64,000 nt of DNA from Aurantibacter_A sp039941195 (GTDB lineage Bacteria; Bacteroidota; Bacteroidia; Flavobacteriales; Flavobacteriaceae), in contig NZ_JBDVFA010000106.1 of the NCBI RefSeq assembly GCF_039941195.1, positions 1 to 64,000 of the forward strand. The letters are read 5' to 3'. Position numbers and translations under genes: made by a program. Below the pieces are notes generated by a model. It did no database searches and was not told where the DNA came from. It saw only the letters and a program-made list of their open reading frames with translations. Below are positions 24,071-33,046 of the stretch, piece after piece (the first letter of the stretch is position 1; each line of letters opens with the position of its first letter).

Positions 24071-24951
24071 CAATTCTCGTTTTCTAATTCTTGTTTATAA
24101 ATCTCTAGATTTTTTTTTACTTTATCCTCTAATTCTGGTTCAGTTATATCTTTATATGTTTTTAAAACCTCTAACAGAATAGATGCAACAATTACTCTTG
24201 CCGATTTTTTATTATCCGCAGGGATAATATACCATGGAGCATGTTCGTTGGTAGTCCTTCGAATAGCATCTTGATAATATTTTTGATAAACATCCCAAAG
24301 TTTTCTTTCTTTTAAATCTCCAGGAGAAAATTTCCAATTCTTCTGTTTTAAACGTAACCTTCTTAATAACCTTTGTCTTTGCTCTTCTTTAGAAAGGTTT
24401 AGAAAAAACTTAAAAATTAAAGTGCCATTTTCAGCAAGGTGCTTTTCAAAATTATTTATTTGATCAAAACGCCTGTTCCAAAATTCTTCATTAATATCTT
24501 CTATAGAATTTATTCCAGGTAATTTCTCTCCTAAAATATATTCTGGATGAACTCTTGTTACCAGAACGTTTTCGTAATGTGTTCTGTTAAAAACACCAAA
24601 TTTTCCACGTGCTGGCAAGGCAATATAATGCCTCCAAAGATAATCGTGTTTTAACTCTTTTTCCGTGGGCACTTTAAAGCTATAAACTTCGACCCCACGA
24701 GCATTGAAATCTTTAAAAACCTCTCGAATGAGGCTATCTTTACCAGCCGTATCCATACCCTGTAAACAAACCAAAACATTGTATTTACCATGAGCGTACA
24801 TCGTATCTTGAAACTCGCCTAATTCTCGACGAATACCCTTTAGTGCTTTCTTAAGCTCTTTCTCATTTACCCCTAAATCGGTGTTCGTAGGTGCATCCTG
24901 AATATTTACCGCTTTAGCTGCCAAATATGTAGCTATATTAACCTTTTTCAT
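24070..24951 (-). CDS. Polyphosphate kinase 2 family protein
   Basis: Transfers phosphate between polyphosphate and nucleotides (class I-III PPK2), cytoplasmic. The 293-aa chain is a single-domain enzyme with Walker A CLQGMDTAGKDS (63-73), the PPK2-typical FNARGVEVYSFKVPTEKELKHDYLWR, the Walker B-side HYENVLVTRVHPE, and the lid module with RRLRLKQKNWKFSPGDL and DAIRRTTNEHAPWYIIPADNK. Short length and single domain point to a class I or III enzyme making ADP or ATP from polyphosphate; the class cannot be fixed by eye. First gene of a two-gene unit with the M28 peptidase. Confidence 0.95.
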   Translation of the reverse strand: MKKVNIATYLAAKAVNIQDAPTNTDLGVNEKELKKALKGIRRELGEFQDTMYAHGKYNVLVCLQGMDTAGKDSLIREVFKDFNARGVEVYSFKVPTEKELKHDYLWRHYIALPARGKFGVFNRTHYENVLVTRVHPEYILGEKLPGINSIEDINEEFWNRRFDQINNFEKHLAENGTLIFKFFLNLSKEEQRQRLLRRLRLKQKNWKFSPGDLKERKLWDVYQKYYQDAIRRTTNEHAPWYIIPADNKKSARVIVASILLEVLKTYKDITEPELEDKVKKNLEIYKQELENEN

Positions 24952-25098
24952 GGGCTGAATATAAAATATTTAATCGATGAAGTGTAATTTATGTTAAAGA
25001 AATTGGTAGTTAAACTTTATTAAAAACCACTTTATCCAATAATCATGATTCAGTAGGTTGACCATCGAAAAAAATAGGTCACATCCCCTCGCTATGCC

Positions 25099-25106
25099 TA
25101 ACTTTG
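25099..25106 (+). promoter_or_regulatory. -7 element for the 231-aa secreted protein (TAACTTTG)
   Basis: TAACTTTG, full TAnnTTTG match 42 nt before the ATG at 25149. Confidence 0.6.
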
Positions 25107-25148
25107 TAGTGTAAAACCTCCCAAATTTTACAATTTAAACTATGTATT

Positions 25149-25844
25149 ATGAAAGCACATTACTTAGTGTTTTATAGCCTACTTCTAGTACTTTTCTCAT
25201 CATTTGAGATAAGTGAAGAGTGCGAATACGCAGGGTCTAATATGGGGTATATAAAGACCCAAACACAGAAGGCTATAACAGCAACAAATGTAAACGAATC
25301 TCATTTTAAGGCATATAAAGCCCTAAATGCGATGGAAAAGTCACAAAAACTATTTGATGATTGTGGTTGTACTGATGCTTACGACTATATGAAGGAGGCC
25401 CTAAAACACCTAAAATCAGCAACTAGAGCTATTACTTTAAATGAAACAAGATTGCTTTTAAATAAATCATTAGAAAATACTATAGCAAGTATTGCAGCAA
25501 TTGAAGACCACGAAGAGCATAGGAGTTCTTATGGTAAAGATGTATTAGCCCTAAATACAGTAAACTCTGAAAATACAACTACTGCATTTGAAAACAAGCC
25601 AAAAGAAATTGATTTTAAGCAGAAAATTGATATTTCACTAATAAGCTACGAAGCTTCATTACAAACAGTGGTTGAAACTGTTGAATGTAAAGAAGCATAC
25701 GCTTTCGCCATGCGCATATACAATCATTGTGAGGCACAATTGCTTAAAGAAGACTTATCTGAGGGTAAAAAATACTATAACCTAAGAACTAAAGATATCA
25801 CAAAAAAGGCACTGGATCAAATAGGTGATTGTATGGCAAAATAA
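25149..25844 (+). CDS. Secreted helical Cys-containing protein, unrecognised
   Basis: 231-aa protein with a signal peptide (MKAHYLVFYSLLLVLFSSFE). The mature chain is almost all alpha-helical with six or seven Cys spread as ECEY, DDCGC, VECKEA, HCEA and DCMA, which suggests disulphide-stapled helices in the periplasm. Two parts look alike: an AYKALNAMEKSQKL...CTDAYDYMKEAL half and an SYEASLQTVVETVECKEAYAFAMRIY half, so an internal duplication of a TPR-like helical unit is possible. No enzyme motif. It converges on the sigma-54-type regulator gene, one base away. I do not recognise a named family. Confidence 0.6.
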   Translation: MKAHYLVFYSLLLVLFSSFEISEECEYAGSNMGYIKTQTQKAITATNVNESHFKAYKALNAMEKSQKLFDDCGCTDAYDYMKEALKHLKSATRAITLNETRLLLNKSLENTIASIAAIEDHEEHRSSYGKDVLALNTVNSENTTTAFENKPKEIDFKQKIDISLISYEASLQTVVETVECKEAYAFAMRIYNHCEAQLLKEDLSEGKKYYNLRTKDITKKALDQIGDCMAK

Positions 25845-25845
25845 A

Positions 25846-27009
25846 TCATTTGCTGGCAAACGACTTAACATCGACATCTGTAACTTCGGTACCCCCTAAG
25901 ATAATTAGTCTTTCAACTACATTTCTTAATTCTCTAATATTACCTGTCCAATCATAGCCCTTCAGCATTTTTATGGCTTTATCGGAGAACTTTTTAGGCG
26001 AATTGCCTTGTTCTGATGCTATTTTCTTTGCAAAATGTTCAATTAGCATGGGAATATCATCTCTTCGATCATTTAAAGAAGGAACTTTAATTAAAATAAC
26101 GGCCAATCTGTGATATAAATCTTCTCGAAATTTACCATCTTCAATTTCCTTTTTTAAATTTTTATTGGTGGCTGCAACCACACGTACATCAACTTTTATG
26201 TCTTTGTCTGTACCCACTCTAGAAATTTTGTTCTCTTGTAGTGCTCTTAATACTTTTGCCTGAGCAGAAAGACTCATATCGCCAATTTCATCTAAAAATA
26301 TAGTTCCTTTATTGGCGGCTTCAAATTTTCCAGCACGATCCTTTACAGCAGAGGTGAATGCCCCTTTAACATGACCAAATAGTTCACTTTCAATTAATTC
26401 TGAAGGTATTGCAGCGCAATTTACCTCAATAAATGGTGCTCGACTACGTTGGCTTTTTTCATGTACCCAATGCGCTACTAATTCCTTACCAGTACCATTC
26501 GACCCGGTAATTAAAACTCTAGCATCGGTAGGAGCTACTTTTTCAATAATATTTTTTATGGCCGAAATTTCTTTACTTTCCCCAACCATTTGATAATTTT
26601 TGCTAACCTTCTTTTTTAAAATTTTATTAGCAACTACCAACTCCTTGCGATCTAATGCATTTCTAACAGCCGTTAAAAGTCGGTTTAAATCTGGTGGTTT
26701 AGATATATAATCGAAAGCTCCAGCTCTCATAGTGCCTACAGCTGTATCCAAATCTCCATGTCCAGATATCATAATAAAGGGAATTTCTGGCTTTATCTTT
26801 TTCGCAGCTTCTAATACCTCAACGCCATCCATTTTTGGCATTTTAATATCACATAAAACTAAATCGTAATCATTGTTTTTTATGGTTTCTATGCCCTTTA
26901 AGCCATCTTCAGCCTCCTCAACAGTATATGCCTCGCTTTCTTCAGAAAGTATTTTCACCAATACCCTTCGTATGGCTGACTCATCTTCAACTACTAAAAT
27001 TCTTGACAT
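25846..27009 (-). CDS. NtrC-type response regulator without DNA-binding domain
   Basis: 387-aa regulator: a receiver domain (1-120; D54 in VLCDIKMPKMDG, T/S switch ISGHGD, K104) and a sigma-54-activating AAA+ domain (about 142-380) with Walker A GSNGTGKE (169-176), GAFTSA (216-221), Walker B GTIFLDEI (235-242) and an Arg-finger region REDLYHRL. The sigma-54 contact loop normally reads GAFTGA; here the fifth residue is Ser. The chain stops at ERLIILGGTEVTDVDVKSFASK, so the C-terminal Fis-type helix-turn-helix is absent, as in FlgR-like activators that work from solution. It is the last gene of the minus-strand operon starting at 31059; no histidine kinase is nearby. Confidence 0.94.
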   Translation of the reverse strand: MSRILVVEDESAIRRVLVKILSEESEAYTVEEAEDGLKGIETIKNNDYDLVLCDIKMPKMDGVEVLEAAKKIKPEIPFIMISGHGDLDTAVGTMRAGAFDYISKPPDLNRLLTAVRNALDRKELVVANKILKKKVSKNYQMVGESKEISAIKNIIEKVAPTDARVLITGSNGTGKELVAHWVHEKSQRSRAPFIEVNCAAIPSELIESELFGHVKGAFTSAVKDRAGKFEAANKGTIFLDEIGDMSLSAQAKVLRALQENKISRVGTDKDIKVDVRVVAATNKNLKKEIEDGKFREDLYHRLAVILIKVPSLNDRRDDIPMLIEHFAKKIASEQGNSPKKFSDKAIKMLKGYDWTGNIRELRNVVERLIILGGTEVTDVDVKSFASK

Positions 27010-27020
27010 ATGTATCTTAT

Positions 27021-27944
27021 TTAAAGTCCTATTCTAAATCCAGCCCTAAAATAAAAACTAGGATCATCATTTATTGTAAAAATATCATTTCTTTCCTCAT
27101 CTCTCAAAACTCCTGTTTGAAACAGCGTATGCCCCATATAACTATAAACAGACATTACTTTTGATAAATTGAATTGATAGCCTATTGTTGCCAATGCTGC
27201 AGAAGATGATATACTCGATGCAAATCCGGCATCTGGCAATATGGTACTATTTTGTAGGTTTACAAAATATCCATCTAAAATAAACTCGGTTTGGATTAAA
27301 TGAGTGTCGTTTAAATGGAACTTCATACCTGTCTTTGGCACCCCGACAACATATGTCCATTTTGGATGAAATCGTTTCTCATAATAAACAAAAGGCAAAG
27401 GAATTCTTGGTGTAACGGTAGAATTATAAGCGATACCCACAACAAGGCGTGTTGGCTTATCAATATTTAGCCGCTCTCTAAAACCGCCGATGGTTGCATT
27501 AATAGAAAAATCTCCATTTCCTAATCGATTGGTTAAGGTTGATGCCAAACGTGGCGTTAATACCCCAATTAATCGCCAATCATCATTATAGCGATGTACA
27601 TACGCCAAATTAAAATCGATAATATGAAAATAATTCAAAACCTCCGTACTCAGTTGCACATCTGATCTATCCAAATCATAAGTTAACCGATTGTATTCTC
27701 CTCCTATAACCAAATTATGAGAATCCTTTAATTTTATGGGCACATTCGTTACCAGTTTTATGCGTGATAATTTAGCTCCAGCATCATTTCTGGGCATAAG
27801 CATATACTCTGCACGAAAAACATCTGGAGTTTGCGCTAAAGAAAAAGCAGCTACTAAAAAGAAACCAATAAAGCATATTGATTTAAAACTATACCTGAAT
27901 TCTAATTTCTGCATGAATTTTACAACAATTTTTTTAAGATGCAT
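27021..27944 (-). CDS. DUF6268-like outer-membrane beta-barrel protein
   Basis: 307-aa exported protein. The start at 27944 overlaps the MscS stop as TAATG; a second ATG at 27914 would give a cleaner signal peptide (MQKLEFRYSFKSICFIGFFLVAAFSLAQ). The mature chain has regular alternating aromatic/hydrophobic strands (e.g. HNLVIGGEYNRLTYDLD, YFHIIDFNLAYVHRYND, TRLVVGIAYNSTVTPRIP) and ends in DDPSFYFRAGFRIGL with a terminal hydrophobic residue after F-x-x-G-F, as in outer-membrane barrels. I associate it with DUF6268, from memory. In an operon with MscS, an ABC-2 exporter and an NtrC-type regulator, which suggests an envelope-related unit. Confidence 0.7.
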   Translation of the reverse strand: MHLKKIVVKFMQKLEFRYSFKSICFIGFFLVAAFSLAQTPDVFRAEYMLMPRNDAGAKLSRIKLVTNVPIKLKDSHNLVIGGEYNRLTYDLDRSDVQLSTEVLNYFHIIDFNLAYVHRYNDDWRLIGVLTPRLASTLTNRLGNGDFSINATIGGFRERLNIDKPTRLVVGIAYNSTVTPRIPLPFVYYEKRFHPKWTYVVGVPKTGMKFHLNDTHLIQTEFILDGYFVNLQNSTILPDAGFASSISSSAALATIGYQFNLSKVMSVYSYMGHTLFQTGVLRDEERNDIFTINDDPSFYFRAGFRIGL

Positions 27945-28789
27945 TAATGCTGATATATATGTACATCTCTTTGCGGGAAAGGTATAGTGATATTATTTGC
28001 TCTAAATTTTTCATCTATTGAAAAGCGTATTGCGCTTTTAATTTTTGGATCTCCAAAACTATCATTTATGTAAAAATTGATGGTAAACATTAAAGCCGAA
28101 TCACCAAAATCTTCAAAGATGACAAATGGTTTAGGATTTTTTAATACTCCTTGCCGATTCTTAACAACATCTTCGAGTAACTTTGCCACTACGTTTACAT
28201 CACTACCATATGCAACCCCTACTCTAACGTATTCTCTTGTTGTTTTATGATTTTGAGTATAGTTATAAATGCTGTCGGTTAAGAATATATGGTTGGGTAT
28301 CACTACTACCTTGTCATCTCTTGTAAGCGCCCTTGTAGTTCGTAAGCGAATTTCAAAAACACGCCCCACTTTACCATCTACTTCTATAATATCACCAACA
28401 TGAAGTGATTGATCTAAAATCATCATTATGCCAGAAATAATATCTTGAAAAAGATATTGCAATGCAAAACCAAGACCAACAAATAACGCAGCTGAAGCCG
28501 TTAGTAATACAGTAAGATTTACTCCGGAAGAGTGTAAAACTGTACCAACTATTAGAATGTATAATAAGTATCTCAGAAAATTAAAAATACTAACAAACTT
28601 GTTTTTATCTTCTAGTGGTAGTTTTTTTGTAACAAGTTTGTTTATCAGCTTTAAAAGAACTGAAACAACTACTAGAATTACAACAATTAAGATGATAGTT
28701 CCTATACTTATATCTATAGCATAAGTATTAATAATAGGGTATGATAAAAAACTTTTTATTAAAGAAAAAATACCATCTAAACTATCCAT
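27944..28789 (-). CDS. Small-conductance mechanosensitive channel (MscS family)
   Basis: Inner-membrane channel that opens under membrane tension and protects against osmotic downshift. 281 aa, with three spans in the first 130 residues; the pore-lining helix reads SAALFVGLGFALQYLFQDIISGIMMI, with the Gly/Ala packing pattern of MscS TM3, followed by the beta domain signature VGDIIEVDGKVGRVFEIRLRTTRALTRDDKVVVIPN. The C-terminal alpha/beta domain ends in PFPQRDVHI, the family end motif. It follows the ABC permease by 1 nt and overlaps the DUF6268 gene (TAATG), so it belongs to the same operon. Confidence 0.96.
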   Translation of the reverse strand: MDSLDGIFSLIKSFLSYPIINTYAIDISIGTIILIVVILVVVSVLLKLINKLVTKKLPLEDKNKFVSIFNFLRYLLYILIVGTVLHSSGVNLTVLLTASAALFVGLGFALQYLFQDIISGIMMILDQSLHVGDIIEVDGKVGRVFEIRLRTTRALTRDDKVVVIPNHIFLTDSIYNYTQNHKTTREYVRVGVAYGSDVNVVAKLLEDVVKNRQGVLKNPKPFVIFEDFGDSALMFTINFYINDSFGDPKIKSAIRFSIDEKFRANNITIPFPQRDVHIYQH

Positions 28790-28790
28790 T

Positions 28791-30131
28791 TCAATATTTT
28801 AACCATTTCCACAATTCTCTGTATGTAGGTTTTTTACCATACATTAAAATGCCTACACGATAAATTTTAGCGGCTAACCATACAATACCAACAAAGGTAA
28901 CAATTAACAGGATGATCGATGTAATTACTTGCCAAATAGGCACACCGCCTTCTCCAATACCTCCCGGCAATCGCATTAACATAACAATAGGAGAAGTCAA
29001 CGGAAATAATGAAAAACCAACAGCTATAGGTCCGTGCGGATTACTAAACACAGAAAAGAAACCTACATATATGGCTAACATTAATGGTAAAATAATCGGA
29101 AAAATAAATTGTTGCGTATCGGTTTCGCTATCTACCGCTGCCCCAATTGCAGCATAAATAGAACTATAGATTAAATACCCTAAAACAAAATAAATAATAA
29201 AAAAACTAATTAACATCACCCACGGGATATCAAACAGTTCTTGCGCATACAATTGCATTGTTTTATCTAACGTTGGTACTTGGGGGGCCATATCACCCGC
29301 CACTCCATTTGTAATATCTGCTGTCGCACTTAATGCAGACGGATTTATATCAAAAATCGAAAAAGTGACGAGCATTAATAAAGATGCAGAAACTATCCAA
29401 ATAGCAAATTGAGTAACTCCAGCCAATGAAGTCCCTATTATTTTTCCCAACATTAATTGAAATGGTTTCACAGAAGAAATAATAACTTCTATAATTCTAC
29501 TGGTTTTTTCTTCTATTACACTTCGCATGACAAAACCACCATAAATAATAATAAACATCATTATAAGATAACCAAAGCCACCACCAATAAAAGCTTTTAT
29601 CTCATTAATACCTTTTAAGTTTTTTTGCCCTCCGAAGGTAGCCGTGTTAAGCTCAAAACGATTTTCCATCGCGGCAAAATCTTGAACAGAAACCCCTAAT
29701 TCTTGTAATCGATGTAATCGTAATCTATCCTGAAAAACTCCCTCTATTTTATCAAGTATTGCAGTACTAGGTGTGTCTTTTGTGTAGAAAAATGATTGTT
29801 TGGCTAACGCTTCCAAATTATCTTTAGCTGGAATGTGGAGCAAACCTAAATAGCCTAAACTAGCAGCTGAATCTTTAGCTTCTTCTAATGAAATATTACT
29901 AAAATGTAAATACGATGTACCTTCTGAACCAACAAAATCGTTGGTAAAAAAATCGCTTTCATTTAATACACCTACTACCTGCCTTTCATTGTCATTTATC
30001 TTGGTTAAATACGCGATTAACACAACCATAGCCACCATTAGTATAGGACTTAAAAATGTCATTACAACAAAAGATTTGTTCCTTACCTTGGCCAGATATT
30101 CTCGCTTGATTATTAAACCTAGTTTACTCAT
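28791..30131 (-). CDS. ABC-2 type exporter permease (NatB-like)
   Basis: 446-aa membrane component of an ABC-2 exporter. The first span (KSFVVMTFLSPILMVAMVVLIAYL, about 20-42) is followed by a large extracytoplasmic domain (about 45-170) and then five or six spans from about 180 to the end (GGFGYLIMMFIIIYGGFVMRSV, the motif EEKTSRIIEVIISSVKPFQLMLGKI being typical of NatB-like permeases). It overlaps the ATPase gene by 8 bp, so the two work together. Related pairs export sodium, drugs or peptides; the cargo is not known. Confidence 0.94.
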   Translation of the reverse strand: MSKLGLIIKREYLAKVRNKSFVVMTFLSPILMVAMVVLIAYLTKINDNERQVVGVLNESDFFTNDFVGSEGTSYLHFSNISLEEAKDSAASLGYLGLLHIPAKDNLEALAKQSFFYTKDTPSTAILDKIEGVFQDRLRLHRLQELGVSVQDFAAMENRFELNTATFGGQKNLKGINEIKAFIGGGFGYLIMMFIIIYGGFVMRSVIEEKTSRIIEVIISSVKPFQLMLGKIIGTSLAGVTQFAIWIVSASLLMLVTFSIFDINPSALSATADITNGVAGDMAPQVPTLDKTMQLYAQELFDIPWVMLISFFIIYFVLGYLIYSSIYAAIGAAVDSETDTQQFIFPIILPLMLAIYVGFFSVFSNPHGPIAVGFSLFPLTSPIVMLMRLPGGIGEGGVPIWQVITSIILLIVTFVGIVWLAAKIYRVGILMYGKKPTYRELWKWLKY

Positions 30132-31059
30132 TTACTCCCTTTTCTTGTATGTTCTTTATAAAAATTTCATTAGCTGAAGGAATAGTCTCAACAAAACGAT
30201 TGACATTAGCTCTGGTTGACAAGTATGCAAGCATTTCATTGGAATCACCATTTGGTAATTGCACTTTAAAATCTAATTGATTTTCTTCAGGATTAAATTG
30301 AGATAAACTAATATCAAATTTACTTGAAAGTTCTTTTATTAAATCTTCGCCTTGCGCTACCTCCAAACCAATTTGAAACATATTGTTTTTATATGCCTTT
30401 TTTATATCCACCAACCTACCATCTAATATTTTTTCAGATTGATGTAACAACGCTATATACTCACACAATTCCTCTACAGATTCCATTCGATGCGTTGAAA
30501 AGATAATTGAAGCTCCTTTCTCTTTTAAAGTTAAAATTTCATCTTTTATAATGTTTGCGTTAATAGGATCAAAACCACTAAAGGGCTCATCGAATATGAG
30601 TAATTTAGGCTCATGTAAAACAGTGACGATGAATTGAATCTTTTGAGCCATACCCTTGGATAATTCTTGGACTTTTTTATTCCACCAATCACCAATTTCA
30701 AGTCTATCGAACCAATATTTCAAACGTAATTTCGCATCATTCTTACTTAGTCCTTTTAATTGTGCTAAATACAAAGCTTGTTCACCTACTTTCATTTTTT
30801 TATACAATCCACGTTCTTCTGGTAAATAACCAATTTGAGCAATATGCTCTGGTTTTAAGGACTCACCATCAAAATAGACTTCTCCTGAATCTGGAAAAGT
30901 AATTTGATTTATAATTCTAATTAAAGTGGTTTTGCCAGCACCATTTGGTCCGAGCAGACCATAGATACTGTTTTTAGGTATTTCGAGCGAAACTTTGTTT
31001 AAGGCAAGATGTTCACCATACTGTTTGGTAACCTCTTTAGTAACCAAAATGTTGTTCAT
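30124..31059 (-). CDS. ABC exporter ATPase (NatA-like, DUF4162 tail)
   Basis: ATPase partner of the permease at 28791-30131, about 311 aa. The ATG at 31059 is preferred over one at 31095: the -7 element TATCTTTG (31074-31081) falls between them and the protein then opens as MNNILVTKEVTKQYGEHLALNKVSL. It has Walker A GLLGPNGAGKTT, a Q-loop in IGYLPEERGLYKKM, signature LSKGMAQK, Walker B LLIFDEPFSGFDP and STHRM, with a C-terminal domain (about 225-311) of the DUF4162 type. First gene of a five-gene operon with the permease, mscS, DUF6268 and the NtrC-type regulator. Confidence 0.95.
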   Translation of the reverse strand: MNNILVTKEVTKQYGEHLALNKVSLEIPKNSIYGLLGPNGAGKTTLIRIINQITFPDSGEVYFDGESLKPEHIAQIGYLPEERGLYKKMKVGEQALYLAQLKGLSKNDAKLRLKYWFDRLEIGDWWNKKVQELSKGMAQKIQFIVTVLHEPKLLIFDEPFSGFDPINANIIKDEILTLKEKGASIIFSTHRMESVEELCEYIALLHQSEKILDGRLVDIKKAYKNNMFQIGLEVAQGEDLIKELSSKFDISLSQFNPEENQLDFKVQLPNGDSNEMLAYLSTRANVNRFVETIPSANEIFIKNIQEKGVNE

Positions 31060-31073
31060 GCAGGCATTTTGTT

Positions 31074-31081
31074 CAAAGATA
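31074..31081 (-). promoter_or_regulatory. -7 element for the ABC-2 / mscS operon (TATCTTTG)
   Basis: Minus-strand TATCTTTG, full TAnnTTTG match, with TTTGG 18 nt upstream as the -33 element. It is 15 nt before the ATG at 31059 and decides that start. Confidence 0.7.
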
Positions 31082-31181
31082 TGGAATTGATTCAAAAACC
31101 AAATCGCATTTTATTGACGATTTAACATCTGAATGATAATTCTATATAGCCAAACTATTGAGAAAGTGATAAAAAACAAAA

Positions 31182-31217
31182 CCCATCCTTAAATAAAATT
31201 CAAGGATGGGAAAAAAA
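31182..31217 (-). terminator. Terminator after dnaJ
   Basis: Arms CCCATCCTT and AAGGATGGG pair perfectly over 9 bp with an 11-nt loop; A runs and T runs on both sides let it act for dnaJ on the minus strand. Confidence 0.75.
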
Positions 31218-31302
31218 TTGCTATGAAAAAGAAAATTATACCGGTTTAACCGATATAGTCTCAAATATACGTTTTTTATTTAAACTGCAACTTACTTTTC
31301 GA

Positions 31303-32430
31303 TTAAGAGAACATATCTTTGACCTTCTCGAAAAATGATTTATCTGATTTCTCGGGCTTTGGATCAAAATTCTCGTTGTTCTGCATGCGTTCAAAGAAGT
31401 CCTTTTGCTCCTTATTTAGCTCTTTAGGCGTCCAAACATTTACGTGAACTAGCAAATCACCACTCCCGTAACCATTTAAATTTGAAACCCCTTTACCTCT
31501 TAACCTTAATATTTTACCGGATTGAATGCCCGATTCTAGTTTAATTCTAACTTTTCCTCCAACAGAATCAATCTCTTTAGAAGTTCCTAACACGGCCTCA
31601 GAAATACTGATATAAAGGTCATAATGTAAATTATCTCCTTCTCGCTTAAGTGTTTCATGATCTAAGGTTTCTATAGCAACTAGTAAATCTCCTGAAACAC
31701 CATTTCCTGGTGCCTCATTACCTTTACCAGGTACTTTAAGCTGCATTCCTTCTTCAACACCTGCAGGAATTTTTATTGAAACAGTTTCTTCCTCGACTAC
31801 TAAACCTTGCGCATCTGCGCCATTTGGCTTCTTGTCAATTTGCTGACCACTACCACCACAAGCACTACAAGTAGCCGCTGTTTGCATTCTTCCAAGAATG
31901 GTGTTCGTAATTTTAGTTACTTGACCATTTCCATTACAAGTGCTACATGTTTTATAAGTAACTCCCGGTGCTTGTTTCTTGCGTCGTACCTTAACTTTTT
32001 TCTCAACGCCATTGGCAACCTCTTCTAAAGTAAGTTTTACACGAATTCGCAAGTTACTTCCTTTAACTCTTCTCTGACCACCTCCGCCAAAGCCCCCGAA
32101 ACCGCTAAATCCTCCTCCGCCACCACCGAAAGCGCCACCGAAAATATCGCCGAATTGGCTGAATATGTCATCCATATTCATGCTTCCTCCGCCGAATCCG
32201 CCGCCACCTTCAAACGCCGAATGACCAAATTGATCATAACGTGCTTTTTTATCTGGGTCGCTCAATACCTCATACGCTTCCGCTGCCTTTTTAAACATCT
32301 CCTCAGCTTTGGGATCACCTTGGTTTTTATCAGGATGATATTCAATGGCCTTTTTCCGGTATGCTTTTTTAATTTCAGTAGCTGTTGCTCCTTTACTAAT
32401 GCCTAATATTTCGTAAAAATCTTCCTTCAC
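31303..32430 (-). CDS. dnaJ: DnaJ co-chaperone with two-motif zinc finger
   Basis: Hsp40 partner of DnaK, 375 aa. The J domain (1-70) has HPD at 32-34; a Gly/Phe-rich region follows (71-120); the C-terminal client-binding domains run from about 125 to the end (IPAGVEEGMQLKVPGKGNEAPGN, then LRLRGKGVSNLNGYGSGDL). The zinc finger has only two CxxCxGxG repeats (C162/C165 and C188/C191), where classic DnaJ has four. By position they equal motifs II and III, i.e. the second zinc site; the first zinc site (motifs I and IV) is replaced by GVTYKT and ADAQGLVVEEE. This appears normal for flavobacteria. In an operon with grpE, 34 nt upstream. Confidence 0.98.
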   Translation of the reverse strand: MKEDFYEILGISKGATATEIKKAYRKKAIEYHPDKNQGDPKAEEMFKKAAEAYEVLSDPDKKARYDQFGHSAFEGGGGFGGGSMNMDDIFSQFGDIFGGAFGGGGGGFSGFGGFGGGGQRRVKGSNLRIRVKLTLEEVANGVEKKVKVRRKKQAPGVTYKTCSTCNGNGQVTKITNTILGRMQTAATCSACGGSGQQIDKKPNGADAQGLVVEEETVSIKIPAGVEEGMQLKVPGKGNEAPGNGVSGDLLVAIETLDHETLKREGDNLHYDLYISISEAVLGTSKEIDSVGGKVRIKLESGIQSGKILRLRGKGVSNLNGYGSGDLLVHVNVWTPKELNKEQKDFFERMQNNENFDPKPEKSDKSFFEKVKDMFS

Positions 32431-32464
32431 TTTATTATTTTAGATAAAAATCCGTACTCAGGTT

Positions 32465-33013
32465 TTATTTACCAACTACCACTTTAGGGTGTCTTATAAT
32501 TTTATCACCTAGTTTAAATCCTTTTTCAACCACATCAATAATCTTACCTTTTAATTTAGACTTCGGTGCGGGTATTTGTGTAATAGCATCATGTATTTCA
32601 GCATCAAAAGCATCTCCTTGCTTTACTTTCACCTCTTCAAGACCCTTAGATTTTAATGTTTCGCGTAATTTGTTGCTTATTAATTCTACTCCTTTGAAAG
32701 ATTCTTTATCGTCCGATTTCTTAAGTTCTGGTAATGCTCGATCGAAATCATCAAGTACTGGTAACATAGCTACAATAACTTCTTGACCAGCGGTCTTAAA
32801 AAGATCCATACGTTCTTTAGAAGTACGCTTTTTGTAATTCTCAAATTCTGCAAATAGTCGTAAAAACTTTTCCTTTTCTTTTGCTAAATCACTGCGTAGC
32901 TCATCTTCCACTGAAACTTCTTCTTGCACGTTTTCAGTTTCTTGCTGTTGTTCAGTTACTTCGGTTTCTGGAAGTATTTCGTCTAACTCTTCGGTGCTAT
33001 CTTTTTCACTCAT
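32465..33013 (-). CDS. grpE: Nucleotide exchange factor GrpE
   Basis: DnaK nucleotide exchange factor, 182 aa. The N-terminal 45 residues are acidic and disordered; the long dimerisation helix runs to about 105 (DLAKEKEKFLRLFAEFENYKKRTSKERMDLFKTAG), and the beta-wing head carries the family end motif KGFKLGDKIIRHPKVVVGK. First gene of the grpE-dnaJ operon; promoter TACTTTTG with TTG 21 nt upstream. No CIRCE element is seen. Confidence 0.97.
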   Translation of the reverse strand: MSEKDSTEELDEILPETEVTEQQQETENVQEEVSVEDELRSDLAKEKEKFLRLFAEFENYKKRTSKERMDLFKTAGQEVIVAMLPVLDDFDRALPELKKSDDKESFKGVELISNKLRETLKSKGLEEVKVKQGDAFDAEIHDAITQIPAPKSKLKGKIIDVVEKGFKLGDKIIRHPKVVVGK

Positions 33014-33046
33014 GGCGTGTGTAATTTTTTATCCATTGATGGATGG

